From: Anadara kagoshimensis
Taxonomy: Eukaryota > Mollusca > Bivalvia > Arcoida > Arcidae
Length of the DNA stretch: 64,000 nucleotides
Direction: 5' to 3'
Assembly: GCA_021292105.1 (NCBI GenBank)
Contig: CM037869.1
Location: 4,559,001 to 4,623,000, forward strand
A program made the position numbers and the translations under genes. The notes beneath the pieces were generated by a model. The model was not told where the DNA came from. It made no database searches and saw only the letters and a program-made list of their open reading frames with translations. This document shows, in pieces, positions 52,801 through 59,732 of the stretch (its first letter is position 1; every line of letters starts with the position of its first letter).

Positions 52801-55728
52801 TATCTAGAACATTTTCCTAAATCTTTTCATTTGATTTACCACTCGCCGTGCACTTGAACTTAAAATACCATTTGAAATACATTTTATTTAGTAGATAAAA
52901 TCATCCCTTGACAAATAAAATTTATCTAAATATAAAGTTCAAAGACCGCCAAAACTTTTGTTTTACAAAGGTTGTATCAGGAAGCCTAAAAATTTTATTG
53001 TTACATCTATGCTACACTGTTATATAGTAATGCTTAAAGTAACTGCAATCTTTTAATTTTGAATTATTGTATAATGAAAAATGCCAAGATCTGAAGACCT
53101 TGTATCCCGGAAATCGAATTGGCTAATTCACAGCAAAGAGATGACAACACATATTTTTATTTTATTTCGCATGGCTGATTTCAATTGATAAAAACTTGGT
53201 TTATGTACGAACAAATTGTAACATGGTCACAAAACAGTTTTAGTTTATTATTCACAAATTATTTGTTAATGTTAAACAAAATAGTAGTTGGGATTTTAAA
53301 GAGGTAAAGATGTCTTACTTCCCATCAAATGTGCGCATATGCGGATCCGCTACTCCATAACACACTTTATTGTTCCACAACTGTGTCGTTTTTGGAACAA
53401 TGGTGACCTAAAAACCAAAGAGTAAACGTTTAAGCGACAGAATCTAATCAAAACATACCGATAGATGTCCAAACCACCATCTTAAAAAGCAAAGTAAACA
53501 CGTGAAATTATACAAGGGGAGTACATCAGGAACGCCGGAATAGTAAGCATATCCTTGGCAGTTACTTCACCAGCAACATGTGAAATTAAAATAAAGAATA
53601 AAATGAACATGACAATAAGAGTCGTCAAATTAATTAAAAAGAAATTTGGTTACAGAGACATCATACTTATCAACGATATTGTGCGGGCCTTATTAAGTCT
53701 AGGCTTGCAATATTTCTGTGTCAATAATTTATGTGTAAGCAGCTTGGTGCATATAATTTTCATGTAGTGAGTGAATCTCTACAAGTGCGTATTAGTCATT
53801 TACGAATACAATATACACAGGGAAAGCAGGTATATTGCTCCATAGAAAAAGGAAATTTGACAAAGGAAAAATTACCATCACGTTTATCATACAGCTTCAA
53901 ATGTAGCCTTTCCTGGGTTGATTTGTAAATTCATATATTAGGCAAAACTGGATTAGTCAGACGTATTTTAATGTGGACCGGAATGGTAGTTATTTGGAAA
54001 AATAAAACCAGACACTGACATTCCATAATATACAACATTAAAAATAAAGGACTGAAGTAGAAACACCTAAACGAATCAAAAAATAAACATTTTCGCAAAA
54101 TGATTATCAAATGTTTTAATTATATCGCAAAATTGATACAATAACAGAATTTGTTTTTTATTATTTTAATTTTGGTTATATCGCAATGAAGGGTGTCTAT
54201 GTACCAACTTAAAAGATTTTCTGGGTTTTTTTTAAGTTGTATAAAGCAAATCCATTGGTTCACACATAGATCGCTATCAAACACAAATTACCTTGATATC
54301 ATCTAACACCGTTCCACTAAGTATACTGTTAAATAGAGTATTTGATACTCTCAGTCGTAATGTGTACACCCTTTGATTGTCTTCGACAAGTGCAATCCTG
54401 TGTTTTACTAACATTTGTATTTCTGTTTCCAAGTGCCTTGTCTGGAACCTTGTCGTTGTTTCCTCTGTCTGTTTGGCCCCTATCATATTTACGCCACATC
54501 TTTGATTGCTTGCGATATGAGTTGTTCCCTGGCATCCGTAATCGTTGTAATTTTCAAACATCCATATAGTGTAATTACAGTGAGGTTCTCTGATGTATCC
54601 TGGACAAGGTATCGGAATGGTGGGTTTAAAATATACTGTTGCATTTTCACCGGCTTGAATAGAAATAGTGGGAGTAAGAACCTGAAAGAAAATTCAATTA
54701 AAAGAGGCAAACCAGAAAAATACACGTGTGTGTATTTGGTGGAAACAAACCTTACCAAAAACATTTCAAAGAAAAGAAATTTGGGATAGATAATAATTAT
54801 GCTACTGTCAATTCTATTCACGAAACAGCCGTTTTTGGCGAATATAAGAAAGTTTATGTTTGAAGGCGAGAAGGCTATCTTTTGAAGCTTTAGTGTCTTG
54901 TACTGTAAAATGATATACATCACACTAGCGGTGTTGTTCGAAGCATCAAGTTGATGAAAACAAACCTGCATGTTATAGGACGACAGCGCATCTTTATAAT
55001 GTGTCTGTTAGGTCAATCTAGTTGAAAAATGAAATACATCCATATTCTTTATATGCGAAAACAAGAAAGCGTGTTTGTGATCTAAATGTTTTAAACAAGG
55101 TAAACAAGTAAATTATATACGCTATGTAATCAAAAACAAACATACTTATCCATATATGATCATACCTTTTTTACATTCGGAGGATTGTCAAATATTGAAT
55201 CAAGCAAATTTAACTGATAGTCATAACTGTTAAAATAAAAGCAAACATAATAAGTCGTCTCCAAATCACAATCCCAAAGCAAAATAAAAACTTTGAAACT
55301 TACAAATTATGTTAACACGTGAAGTTCTACCGGAAGTGTAAGCACAAAATTGCACACGTCAGCCGTTTCGTGCAATCGATTTATTGTCATTTTAGTTTTT
55401 ATAATACTTTTTTCAATTTCTTCTCTCATTTTCTACGATGAATTAGTAAAAAGGGTGCCAGCGAACTAATGCGGGTTTCTGTGACACGATACTTACTTTT
55501 GATGAATATGAATGTTACTGATATCTTAACTCCCTATAAGACTACGGACGCAAGTATTAATCAAATTAAAAAATTTGCAACTGAAAATAAGTACTTGGCA
55601 ACGGAGAGCAAACAACAACACACAGCTAATAATATTCTTACCCTTATACCAGCATAAAAATCTGGACTTTGCGTATAGTTGCCTGGCAATCCTTCAATTG
55701 AATAAGATGCTACAACACCACAGGAAAT
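34649..55728 (-). CDS. VWDE-like type I membrane protein (vWD + EGF + transmembrane), 14 exons, 5' end missing
   Basis: This is a minus-strand spliced gene reconstructed exon by exon. Seen: exons at 55642-55728, 54292-54681, 53319-53407, 51491-51554, 50876-51062, 49382-49616, 48264-48537, 44670-44825, 41824-41995, 38674-38888, 37224-37469, 36368-36488, 35430-35565 and 34649-34889. All have AG acceptors and GT donors, and phases agree at every junction, for 2,613 bases or 870 residues plus stop. Domain order is an N-terminal beta-rich segment, a vWD domain (CYGVADPHMRTFDG to GLCGTFDENIDNDF), a helical Cys region, EGF, a TIG-like region, a CxINGxCY module, a transmembrane helix and a roughly 80-residue cytoplasmic tail. 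This order matches the von Willebrand factor D and EGF domain-containing family (known). The protein is likely a cell-surface molecule; its ligand is unknown. Two single-base frameshifts sit in exons 5 and 6. No signal peptide exon was found, so the model is partial at its 5' end. Confidence 0.85.
34890..35429 (-). other. Intron between the transmembrane and tail exons
   Basis: 540 bp with GTGAGT and TTTTCAG ends. No repeat recognised. Confidence 0.7.
35430..35565 (-). CDS. VWDE-like gene, exon 13 (transmembrane helix)
   Basis: The exon is 136 bp. After (D)CSTETYKTYTNESS comes a hydrophobic stretch, DALIIGLSIVGALIVVVATV continuing with AAVVIACKAMSQ. This is a single transmembrane helix followed by Cys-Lys. 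The acceptor is TATTCCAG|AT and the donor AGTCA|GTGAGT. With the extracellular Cys domains before it and a polar tail after it, the protein is type I. Confidence 0.9.
35685..35820 (-). mobile_element. Penelope-like element 3' fragment
   Basis: On the minus strand it has CTGGTGGAAGTTCACGTG and ends with the ATGTTTG-type tail (CAAACACCATACCAATACAT on the plus strand). With the next copy it forms an inverted pair. Confidence 0.6.
35838..35985 (+). mobile_element. Penelope-like element 3' fragment
   Basis: GCTAAACAGGAGGTGCTTAC, CCCTGGTGGAAGTTCACGTG, then TTGTCAGTTCCAAAGTTTTT and GATTAGTATGTTTGTTTTTG. The same 3' end follows the RT relic at 39160-40290. Confidence 0.7.
36065..36300 (+). repeat. 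Second copy of the dispersed repeat at 15235
   Basis: Shares GTGAGAAAGTTTGTCAGTT and AGCGTAAAACACCATTA with 15235-15475. It also has CGATCACGGACCACTGCACC upstream. It lies in the intron between exons 12 and 13. Confidence 0.6.
36368..36488 (-). CDS. VWDE-like gene, exon 12 (Cys-rich juxtamembrane module)
   Basis: The exon is 121 bp. It encodes DNYCLINGICYVNNAKDPSA, SCNVCKSKEEKFKW and STSTEG plus one base. The pattern CxINGxCY...NxCxxC...W is the module found just outside the membrane in many invertebrate VWDE-like proteins. The acceptor is TTTCAG|GAC and the donor GGTG|GTAAGT. The last G completes Asp with AT from exon 13. Confidence 0.9.
36608..36712 (-). mobile_element. Penelope-like element 3' fragment
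   Basis: The plus strand reads AAACATACATGCCCGTC then CATGTGAACTTCCACCAAGG, the reverse complement of the tail described at 35838. Diverged. Confidence 0.5.
37224..37469 (-). CDS. VWDE-like gene, exon 11 (TIG-like beta domain)
   Basis: The exon is 246 bp or 82 residues, phase 0 at both ends. It starts ITTEYTLELVNQYTKSC, has YKYEISNDGINFGSEM (the SNDGxxF pattern of this region) and ends with FQSTCQEVTQGTTG and KLK. The acceptor is AATTTCAG|ATAAC and the donor AAG|GTAATG. An open frame runs on past both splice sites, but the signals and the protein pattern set the limits. Confidence 0.88.
37490..37650 (-). mobile_element. Penelope-like element 3' fragment
   Basis: Plus-strand ACAAACATACCAATCCACAC, AATAAAAACTTTGATATTGG and GGGTAAGCACCTCCTGG match the reversed tail. 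It sits beside exon 11. Confidence 0.55.
37651..38673. other. Intron 10-11, mostly unique AT-rich sequence
   Basis: Nothing recognised except a short GCGCGCGCGTGTTTGTGTG run close to the exon 10 donor. Confidence 0.5.
38674..38888 (-). CDS. VWDE-like gene, exon 10 (rest of EGF and start of TIG-like region)
   Basis: The exon is 215 bp. Two leading bases complete Gly, then TCICNDGYDEIDCSIN closes the EGF domain. AEPPEIYNSSHQF, SYSCDRSTDNCQEIEL and FGQGFVYDPPPEIRIRKYK follow. The acceptor is TTTACAG|GAAC and the donor AAG|GTAGGA, and the end is phase 0. The part after EGF (Cys pair, then FGxGF) resembles the IPT/TIG-like stretch of VWDE-like proteins. Confidence 0.9.
39160..40290 (+). pseudogene. 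Penelope-like retroelement: broken reverse transcriptase and 3' tail
   Basis: The order is NQMWILKxSKELLENL, SIQTFDFSTLYTTIPHSKL, GKSRYKFLV, then YTEDIINKMLEFLIDIC (39189-39473). After frameshifts come GIPMGTNCAQLLADVF (about 39495), TYRYIDDVLSLNN with the YIDD catalytic box (about 39625), SELEIKDTTDSSSSASYLDL, and LFDKRDDFNFSIVNFSFLCS through FYGRHHSIVDKFDVSV to a stop at 40083-40085. At least two frameshifts and one stop break it. The family is probably Penelope-like; no GIY-YIG domain was seen. The tail to about 40290 recurs across the gene's introns. It is plus-strand, antisense to the host gene, in intron 9-10. Confidence 0.75.
40291..41342. other. Intron 9-10, unassigned AT-rich sequence
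   Basis: No gene or repeat recognised. Confidence 0.5.
41343..41818. mobile_element. 475-bp inverted-repeat element next to exon 9
   Basis: The left arm, TACTGCCAGAGCCGTTTTG then GACAGTGAAGTT and CATAGAAAATCAAATAAATC, is mirrored by GATTTATTTGATTTTCTATG, AACTTCACTGTC and CCGGTTCTGACAGTA on the right. The right arm ends within the exon 9 donor signal. A second foldback is nested inside. Confidence 0.7.
41510..41663. repeat. Nested 150-bp foldback MITE
   Basis: AACATTGGCGCTATGGGGAT then TTAACATG mirrors CATGTTAAATCCCCGTAGTG then CCAACATT. Confidence 0.75.
41824..41995 (-). CDS. VWDE-like gene, exon 9 (helical segment and first half of EGF)
   Basis: The exon is 172 bp. It starts ITSDVAWIDVQIESARLQC in phase 0 and ends CQNSCSGQGICVN plus G. 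The donor AATG|GTAATT splits a Gly codon completed by exon 10, giving CVN-G-TCICNDGY, a normal EGF (C-x3-C-x5-C-x-C). The acceptor is ATTGCAG|ATAAC. NKT and NVT sequons are present. A 475-bp inverted-repeat element abuts the donor side. Confidence 0.9.
42110..42490 (+). repeat. Intronic dispersed repeat, copy 1
   Basis: TTTTATTGTCAGAAATATAC, TAAATTTGCTGCTAGTT, and the 3' block ACGACCGTCTAGTGCTGC. Relatives are at 44180-44580, 48785-48870 and 56130-56400. The element type is unknown. Confidence 0.55.
42757..42900 (-). mobile_element. Penelope-like element 3' fragment
   Basis: Plus-strand AAACATACATACTAATACAT, AGCAAAGTAAAAACTTG and AACACGTGAAATTCC fit the reversed tail. Confidence 0.55.
43097..43203. 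repeat. Foldback with arms of about 38 bp
   Basis: TAGGATAG, AAATCTCACCCC and GGGGTTGAACATTTC on the left mirror GAAATGTTCAACCCC, GTGTGAGATTT and CTATCCTA on the right. Confidence 0.75.
43204..44160. other. Intron 8-9, unassigned AT-rich sequence
   Basis: No repeat or gene recognised. One TGACGTCA octamer at 43508-43515. Confidence 0.5.
44180..44580 (+). repeat. Intronic dispersed repeat, copy 2
   Basis: CTGGTATAATATG, TTATTGTCAGAAATATACTA, CCTTAGCTTAATTTGG and ACGACCGTCTAGCGTTG, matching 42110-42490 and, reversed, 56130-56400. Confidence 0.55.
44670..44825 (-). CDS. VWDE-like gene, exon 8 (helical Cys segment)
   Basis: The exon is taken as 156 bp or 52 residues, phase 0 at both ends. It has RTMAYDLCFRRFQESK, IIQLCTEAGVIDDS and FNLCVADLM. 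The donor ATG|GTAAGA is clear. The acceptor is less certain: GTTTAAG|CTTG at 44825 keeps frame, but AAAAAAG further in would too, giving a shorter exon. It resembles the C8-like helical region between vWD and EGF. The proposed acceptor lies at the left edge of a tandemly duplicated intron segment. Confidence 0.75.
45000..46245. repeat. Eight tandem 144-145-bp repeats
   Basis: ACCTTGACCTTTGAA recurs at about 45121, 45265, 45410, 45554, 45699, 45843 (TTTAAA here), 45987 and 46132, with GATCGTTGTATCAATACC, ATACATGCCTATACAAAAAG and GAGATAATTAACCATTT between. The copies are very alike. Confidence 0.95.
46703..46757. repeat. (CACACACG)n microsatellite
   Basis: About six units of the 8-bp motif, near the 3' end of the 1.9-kb element. 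Confidence 0.9.
47195..47405 (-). mobile_element. Penelope-like element 3' fragment
   Basis: Plus-strand AAACATACTAATCCAATCAC, AACACGTGAAATTCCACC, GGGTAAACACCTCCTG and GACGTCATAACAATCCTGG match the reversed tail of 39160-40290, including its GGACACAGAGACATCAT part. Confidence 0.7.
47730..48150. repeat. Foldback repeats built on ATTGAACTGTCTAGAAAT
   Basis: AACCATTGAACTGTCTAGAAA mirrors TTTCTAGACAGTTCAATGGTT across about 120 bp (47775-47890). A similar pair is at about 46850-46985, and a diverged third copy, ACCACCAAACTGTGCAGAAA, at 48015-48135. Likely a MITE that was part of the duplicated unit. Confidence 0.65.
48264..48537 (-). CDS. VWDE-like gene, exon 7 (post-vWD Cys-rich segment)
   Basis: The exon is 274 bp. 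One leading base completes the codon from exon 6 (AA+C, Asn), giving SSSW-N-EDLFPHSD. It continues with SIQFCYCEFND, AICDYQQYANC and RRSKRSLHMMYEYH, and ends DINK in phase 0. The acceptor is GAGTCCAG|C and the donor AAG|GTATAG. The SWxxxxxxLF stretch, the paired Cys and a dibasic SKRS site are usual in the segment after vWD in these proteins. The reading frame is open throughout. Confidence 0.85.
48785..48870 (-). repeat. Intronic dispersed repeat, fragment
   Basis: AGACTAGACGACCGTTTCATC is the reverse of the 3' block of 42110-42490. Confidence 0.45.
48871..49381. other. Intron 6-7, remaining sequence
   Basis: Nothing recognised. Confidence 0.5.
49382..49616 (-). CDS. VWDE-like gene, exon 6 (end of vWD domain; one-base deletion)
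   Basis: The exon is 235 bp. The first frame reads IFLPTGTIVKLQLL through VYIYPSILDINKTE. The next frame reads GLCGTFDENIDNDF, then FQLRNGEYQAG, and ends HVNHFSSSW plus AA. GLCGxFDxNxxNDF is the hallmark vWD motif. The frames switch within GAGGATT (49511-49517 on the plus strand), where one base appears missing. A 236-bp exon would give exactly the end phase that exon 7 requires. The acceptor is ATTGCAG|ATTT and the donor TGGAA|GTAAGT. Confidence 0.85.
49617..50875. other. Intron 5-6
   Basis: Diverged pieces of the 145-bp repeat are visible (49840-50010: AATGATCCCGATATTATTAC, TGACCATGGCCTTTGAACCC), so the 1.9-kb element family was here too. The rest is unassigned. Confidence 0.5.
50876..51062 (-). 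CDS. VWDE-like gene, exon 5 (middle of vWD domain; one-base insertion)
   Basis: The exon is 187 bp. In one frame it reads VQARTTACWTGADIYC then FCGVVINAGRDVF. In the next frame it reads MVNICPDYRMKYDIF through IKCEDGLLKV to YIGSEYE. Both halves are vWD-like (CxCGVxIxAGRDVF, then VNxC...CEDGLLKV). The switch falls in a run of six T on the coding strand (six A at 50975-50980); five would keep one frame and make the exon 186 bp with phase 0 at both ends, as its neighbours need. The acceptor is TTATAG|GTCC and the donor GAG|GTTAGT. It is either a disrupted gene or a homopolymer error. Confidence 0.8.
51491..51554 (-). CDS. VWDE-like gene, exon 4 (64-bp small exon in vWD domain)
   Basis: This 64-bp exon encodes (N)HYEMHMQGSFLMYRHTQLKM and a final T. 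It matches the vWD stretch usually written YExQxxGxFxLYRH (family knowledge). The acceptor is TACTTTAG|C and the donor GACT|GTAAGT. One leading base completes the codon from exon 3, and the end is phase 0 into exon 5. The phase fit on both sides is the main support for so short an exon. Confidence 0.85.
51555..53318. other. Intron 3-4
   Basis: AT-rich, one TGACGTCA at 52065-52072, and a foldback at 52581-52731. Otherwise unassigned. Confidence 0.5.
52581..52731. repeat. 150-bp foldback MITE
   Basis: TTATATCTTAAGTATGTACG, AATTTGTATC, AGTCTTGTT and CCCCATGAC on the left mirror GTCATGGG, AACAAGACT, GATACAAAT and CGTACATACATAAGATATAA on the right, with a GCCGCACAGCGGC hairpin at the centre. Confidence 0.8.
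53319..53407 (-). CDS. VWDE-like gene, exon 3 (start of vWD domain)
   Basis: This 89-bp exon encodes 29 residues plus two bases (AA). It begins VTIVPKTTQLW and contains CYGVADPHMRTFDG, the opening signature of vWD domains (ADPHxxTFDG). The acceptor is TTTTTAG|GTC and the donor GGGAA|GTAAGA. The leftover AA combines with the first base of exon 4 to make an Asn codon. It is too short to show in a simple ORF scan. Confidence 0.9.
53444..53680 (-). mobile_element. Penelope-like element 3' fragment
   Basis: Plus-strand AAACATACCGATAGATGTCC, AAACACGTGAAATTATAC and TTACAGAGACATCATACTTATC, matching the reversed RT tail (GATAAGTTTGATGTCTCTGT). It is 37 bp upstream of exon 3. Confidence 0.6.
54292..54681 (-). 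CDS. VWDE-like gene, exon 2 (beta-rich domain preceding vWD)
   Basis: This 390-bp exon encodes 130 residues, phase 0 at both ends. It starts VLTPTISIQAGENATV and ends SGTVLDDIK. The acceptor is TTTTCTTTCAG and the donor ATCAAG|GTAATT. It has five Cys (CPG, HCN, GCQ, RCG, and none in the last third as read) and NxT glycosylation sequons, as expected of an extracellular domain. In VWDE-like proteins this region precedes the vWD domain. Open reading frames on the plus strand over the same bases are shadows. Confidence 0.85.
55237..55345 (-). mobile_element. Penelope-like element 3' fragment
   Basis: Plus-strand AAACATAATAAGTCGTCTCC, AATCACAATCCCAAAGC and AACACGTGAAGTTCTACC. Confidence 0.6.
55642..55728 (-). 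CDS. VWDE-like gene, exon 1 of those found (N-terminal extracellular segment)
   Basis: This 87-bp exon encodes 29 residues beginning ISCGVVASYSIEGLPG and ending DFYAGIR, phase 0 at both ends. The acceptor is TTTTCAG and the donor AGG|GTAAGA. It joins in frame to the next exon (AGIR-VLTPT), a join typical of the segment just before the vWD domain in VWDE-like proteins. It is not a first exon: it has an acceptor and no signal peptide. A fragment of a Penelope-like element starts less than 100 bp upstream of it. Confidence 0.75.
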
Positions 55729-55814
55729 CTGAAAACATTTCAAATAGATATTAACATTCCCTTTATAGAGCATTTTGAAAGCAAAGGCGTGCATAAATTA
55801 ACTAAAGTTATAAA

Positions 55815-56130
55815 TAAGCCTAGGCTCATCAAGGCCCTCAAAAAGTTTTATGGCCGTCATCACAGAATTGTTGATAAGTTTGATGTATCTGCGTCCAGGA
55901 TTGCCCTGAATATAATTTACGTCTCATAGTTCCATGTTCCTTTCGCACAATTTTGATTACACACGTGGCGGGTGTAGCTAGTTTACCAGGGGTGCTTGCG
56001 CTATCGTAGCACCTGACCTCACTTCCCTGGTGGAAGTTTACGTGTCTAACCTTACTGGTCAGTTCCAAAGTTTTTACTTTGCTTTTGGATTTCGATTTGG
56101 ACGTGGATTAGTATGTTTGTTTTTGATTAC
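55815..56130 (+). mobile_element. Penelope-like element 3' fragment including end of RT frame
   Basis: CTAGGCTCATCAAGGCCCTC, then GTTTTATGGCCGTCATCACAG (FYGRHH), a stretch like 40080-40290, and the end GATTAGTATGTTTGTTTTTG. It is close in sequence to 39990-40290, so the two come from related elements. Confidence 0.75.
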
Positions 56131-56400
56131 ATATTATACCAGTTTTAATGTTACACCACTAGAACTCATTAGAAGTGCTTCGACCAAATTTGGGAAACTA
56201 AAATTCTTTTCTAGAACGTTGAAAAGATACCCAAAGGGCAAAAATATATTGAACCAAATTAAGCTAAGGAAATAGTTCGCATGAGGAATTTCAGATTTTA
56301 AACTAGCAGCAAATTTAGACAATAGTATATTTCTGACAATAATTCTGCAATTATTGCCTACCGATTTTTTTATTTCCTTGGCGAAACACCCACCAAAAAT
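56130..56400 (-). repeat. Intronic dispersed repeat, copy 3 (reversed)
   Basis: The minus strand reads TTATTGTCAGAAATATACTA, TAAATTTGCTGCTAG, CCTTAGCTTAATTTGG and CTGGTATAATATG, in the same order as 44180-44580. Confidence 0.55.
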
Positions 56401-58803
56401 AATTACTGAAGAGACTTTACCCATATAGTTTACATGTATCCTATCCAGTGAATATTTATTAGAATCCGCAAAGTACATTTAAATAACGTTTAAAATCAAC
56501 CAATGTTCATTATCTAATTACCACTTGTGTTAATTGGTTAGAAATAGATATAAATATCCGAATAAACTTCAGAATGAGGAATAGTTATGTAAAGTGTAGA
56601 AAAATCAAAAGTTTGTATACTTATAGCATGAAAAAAGTATTACAGAAAAGATGTAAAAGTAATTCTGTAGACTTTGTATTTAAAAAGCACACTTGGTAGT
56701 TTGGTTATACCAACAATAATTAATACATTTGCACAATAAAGTGGTTATTTTGCACAATAACGTGGTTATTTTCGCAGGGGGTTAATTTCGCGATTCGATT
56801 GTCTATTCATTTCGCGATATCATCTATGGGAAATAATTTTTTTTTTGCGATTTTGACTAAATAAAGATGAAACACAAAACTTTTAAGAGATGTTTTCCTT
56901 TGATCACCGTCTGAATCAATGAACTTCAGACATCGACAGAATACGTATATGACCTCTGACCTAGGAATATATAAGTAGTGTTTGTAATGTCGGCGCTTTT
57001 AATTCAACTTATAAACATAGGTACCGGTAAACATGGACGATAATATCAATGAATATGGGATCGGCAAAGGCTTCAATCAAGACACACGCGAGGTGTTACC
57101 GGGAAAACTTGATTAAAGTTAATTACAGGTGATCAGATATTTATTTATTTGCCGACGGCTATAATTTCCGTTACACGTGACAACTTGAAAGAAAAACTCA
57201 TACTTACCTTAATTAATTAATTATTTATTTATTTAATTTTAACGATTTTATTGCTCAAATTTAATAATAATAAAAATAACACAAATAATGATGACAAAAA
57301 TACATTAACCCCTTCCCGTTCCTACCGGTACAATTGTACCGGTAAGCATATTTTTAGCCTATGCATCAAGGAAAAACTGCGATAATTTGGATATTTCTGA
57401 AGCGATTTTCTCGCGGGATATCTCATTTGAAACGGCATAACATACATAAAACAATGGATTAGTTTTCAAAATGAAACAATTTTATTTTCAATCAAAAATC
57501 TTCAGTTCAAAACGCCGACAAAGAAATATTTTCTTCACTTTTCGTGAGAGAGCCGTAATTTTACATAGATTTAAAAAGAGATTACTCACTTCGTCATTAT
57601 AACAAAAATAAGAGACAGATATCAAAAACTTGTATATCACGGTATTCACAAGAATTTACGGGTTTAAACAATATAATTTTGATTGTAAAAAAAATTTCAG
57701 CCGGGTCACAGTAACCGAAATAATAGAACGGTTATATTTTCCAAGGTTGAAATTTTAGGTTACACGGTCGATAAATGGAAAAAAATTCTTCTGTTGAATT
57801 TTTCTCATAACTAAAACCTTAAATAGGGAAAACAAAATCCAGGTACAGAAACTTCATCATTTTCTCTTTCATTTGATATAATTTTGTATATGTTTAATCG
57901 TCTTCATCACATTTGAATCAACGTGTGAAGTTGCGACCCTGACGCAATATTTATAGAAAATATGGGAAAAGTTGACCCATTTACGTTACGCAACTTTCTT
58001 GTACATGCCGGCTTATCGCGTTACTTCAAGATTACCACAATTCAGTAAATATTCCATATATCTTGGAAAAATTCACATCACAATAAACAAAATTTATCGT
58101 AGTATCATTTTATGTAAAGAAAATGTCGATCTCCGATCACTTTTGAGACAGTTCATTGAAAAGAAAATGAACCATAATTTCGGTATAGAACTTGCTGGGT
58201 ACACATCGGTAATTGTCTAAGAAACGGATACAAGTCGTGTGTCATTGGGATGAAAATAAAAATAAATACAATCAAATAACAAAAAATAATAAAAGTCCTT
58301 AAATAATAACAAGAATATAATGTTGTTTTGATGGAATTACGTGAAAAAACGACGGAAACTCTGTGCATACCGCCACCGTACGCTCAAAGTATTCAGTATG
58401 TCGATCACATGTCTTCTACTACGTCCGTAACATATTATAAATAAACAAAAATAGGGGTCAAATATTAGACCGCTGTTTCACAATTCACGACAATAAAATA
58501 CAATTTAAACTGTCATATTAAGTCAAAAGTCACCATCAGTTAGAGTAATTTAAACGGCAGGGGAAAAACACACACACACATGAATATATTATGCTTATGG
58601 TGTTGCGGTCGAGGTGGTCATAGCGTTAACCTTAAATCTTTTAAAGACATCTCACGCTGTGGGTTTGATTATCAAAACAAGTGCTTTAAAAGAAATTTAT
58701 CATTGTCGTATATCTCTTGTGTATGATGAACCGAGAGACACCATGTTAACAAGTGTTCACGGTAACAACTAACAAGAATTATGTAAATTCACGTATAAAA
58801 GTG
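56401..58803. other. Gene-free AT-rich stretch
   Basis: No supported exon. Notable pieces are repeated TTTCGCGAT words near 56770-56830, a 22-bp perfect palindrome at 57323-57344 (centre GTACAATTGTAC), and a weak tRNA-like stretch at 58603-58680. Confidence 0.5.
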
Positions 58804-59732
58804 CAGTACAGGCCTGTCTAAAGTTTAACAGTGAGATAACGAAAAAGGTCGACACTCGGCTACCGAGTAGTGAGTTATACTAGAAGATAGCTAGTGGACA
58901 AGAGATAGATAATAGCCGTGTCGAAAAGCTGTCGAGTTGGTGTTTAACGTCCCAGTCAAGAATATTTCACTTAAAATATCGAGACGTCGCCAGCTGTAGA
59001 CGAAGGTGAAGATATTTTGCCTATGCGTTGCGCTGATGGCATTATACAGCAGGATTCTTTAGTGTGCCAAGCCCATACTGTTTCACCACAGCAGATTATT
59101 GTTTTAGTATAGGACCTTCCATATACCGTGACACGAGACCTCGTTTTTTTTAAGTTCCCATCCGAAAAAACCGTGATTACCCACTTTCAAATCTTGTTTC
59201 AGACTCGGCTTGGGATCAAACCAACGACCCCCACTTACGGAGCGAGCACTCTACCAACTGATCTACGACAGTGGTTGCGAAAAGCTGTCGAGATGTATAT
59301 AGCTATGTGTTTCCACATCATGACAACCCCTACCCAACCTTAGACAACTCGTACCCAAGAAGCAAGGAAATAAACACATTTTTTAAATCTTAAACTTAAA
59401 TATTTTGATTTCTTTAAATCAATTTTATGTAATTAGTTCAAACTCTGTTAGATATTGCTAGAAAATTGTTTTTCTAAATAAATCTAATAAACTGTAATTG
59501 ATAGGAAGACAATAACCAAAACGGATGTAAGTTTTCTTAAATTGTTTTCTTGTCTCGGCTTGGGTACAGGGCGTCTTGGGTTCTTGTTGTCTCATTATGG
59601 GTTCGAGTTGTCCTGTGTGCGAGTTGTCTTGGGCACGAGTTGTCCAGCATTCGCTAACGAGGGGTCGATTTGAACGGTCGATTCGGCACAAATTCCTTAG
59701 CTTACGGTTAAACTTTCGACAGGCGTGTACTG
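58804..59732. mobile_element. MITE of the 13230 family, enlarged by a nested SINE
   Basis: Left end CAGTACAGGCCTGTC with AAAGTTTAACAGTGAGATAAC, right end TTAGCTTACGGTTAAACTTTCG with GACAGGCGTGTACTG followed by TA. Without the SINE and its duplication it would be about 570 bp. It also has a GAGTTGTC-rich stretch at 59560-59650. Confidence 0.75.
58937..59277 (-). mobile_element. SINE type B, full length, 15-bp target duplication
   Basis: Minus-strand head GTCGTAGATCAGTTGGTAGAG (A box) and TCGTTGGTTTGATCCC (B box); the body shares ACCGTGATT.. and GGCACACTAAAGAATCCTGC-type sequence with other copies. CGAAAAGCTGTCGAG stands on both sides (58922-58936 and 59278-59292). It holds a 46-bp segment (59082-59127) that the copy at 62130 lacks. 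Confidence 0.88.

Noticed and set aside
54415-54789. 124-residue plus-strand open frame over exon 2
   Set aside because: It is the antisense shadow of a well-supported minus-strand exon.
57304-57344. piggyBac-like end (TTAACCCCTTCCCG) next to a palindrome
   Set aside because: No matching opposite end or second TTAA junction was found nearby.
57972-58220. 82-residue plus-strand open frame
   Set aside because: No domain pattern, no splice partners and AT-rich composition like its surroundings.
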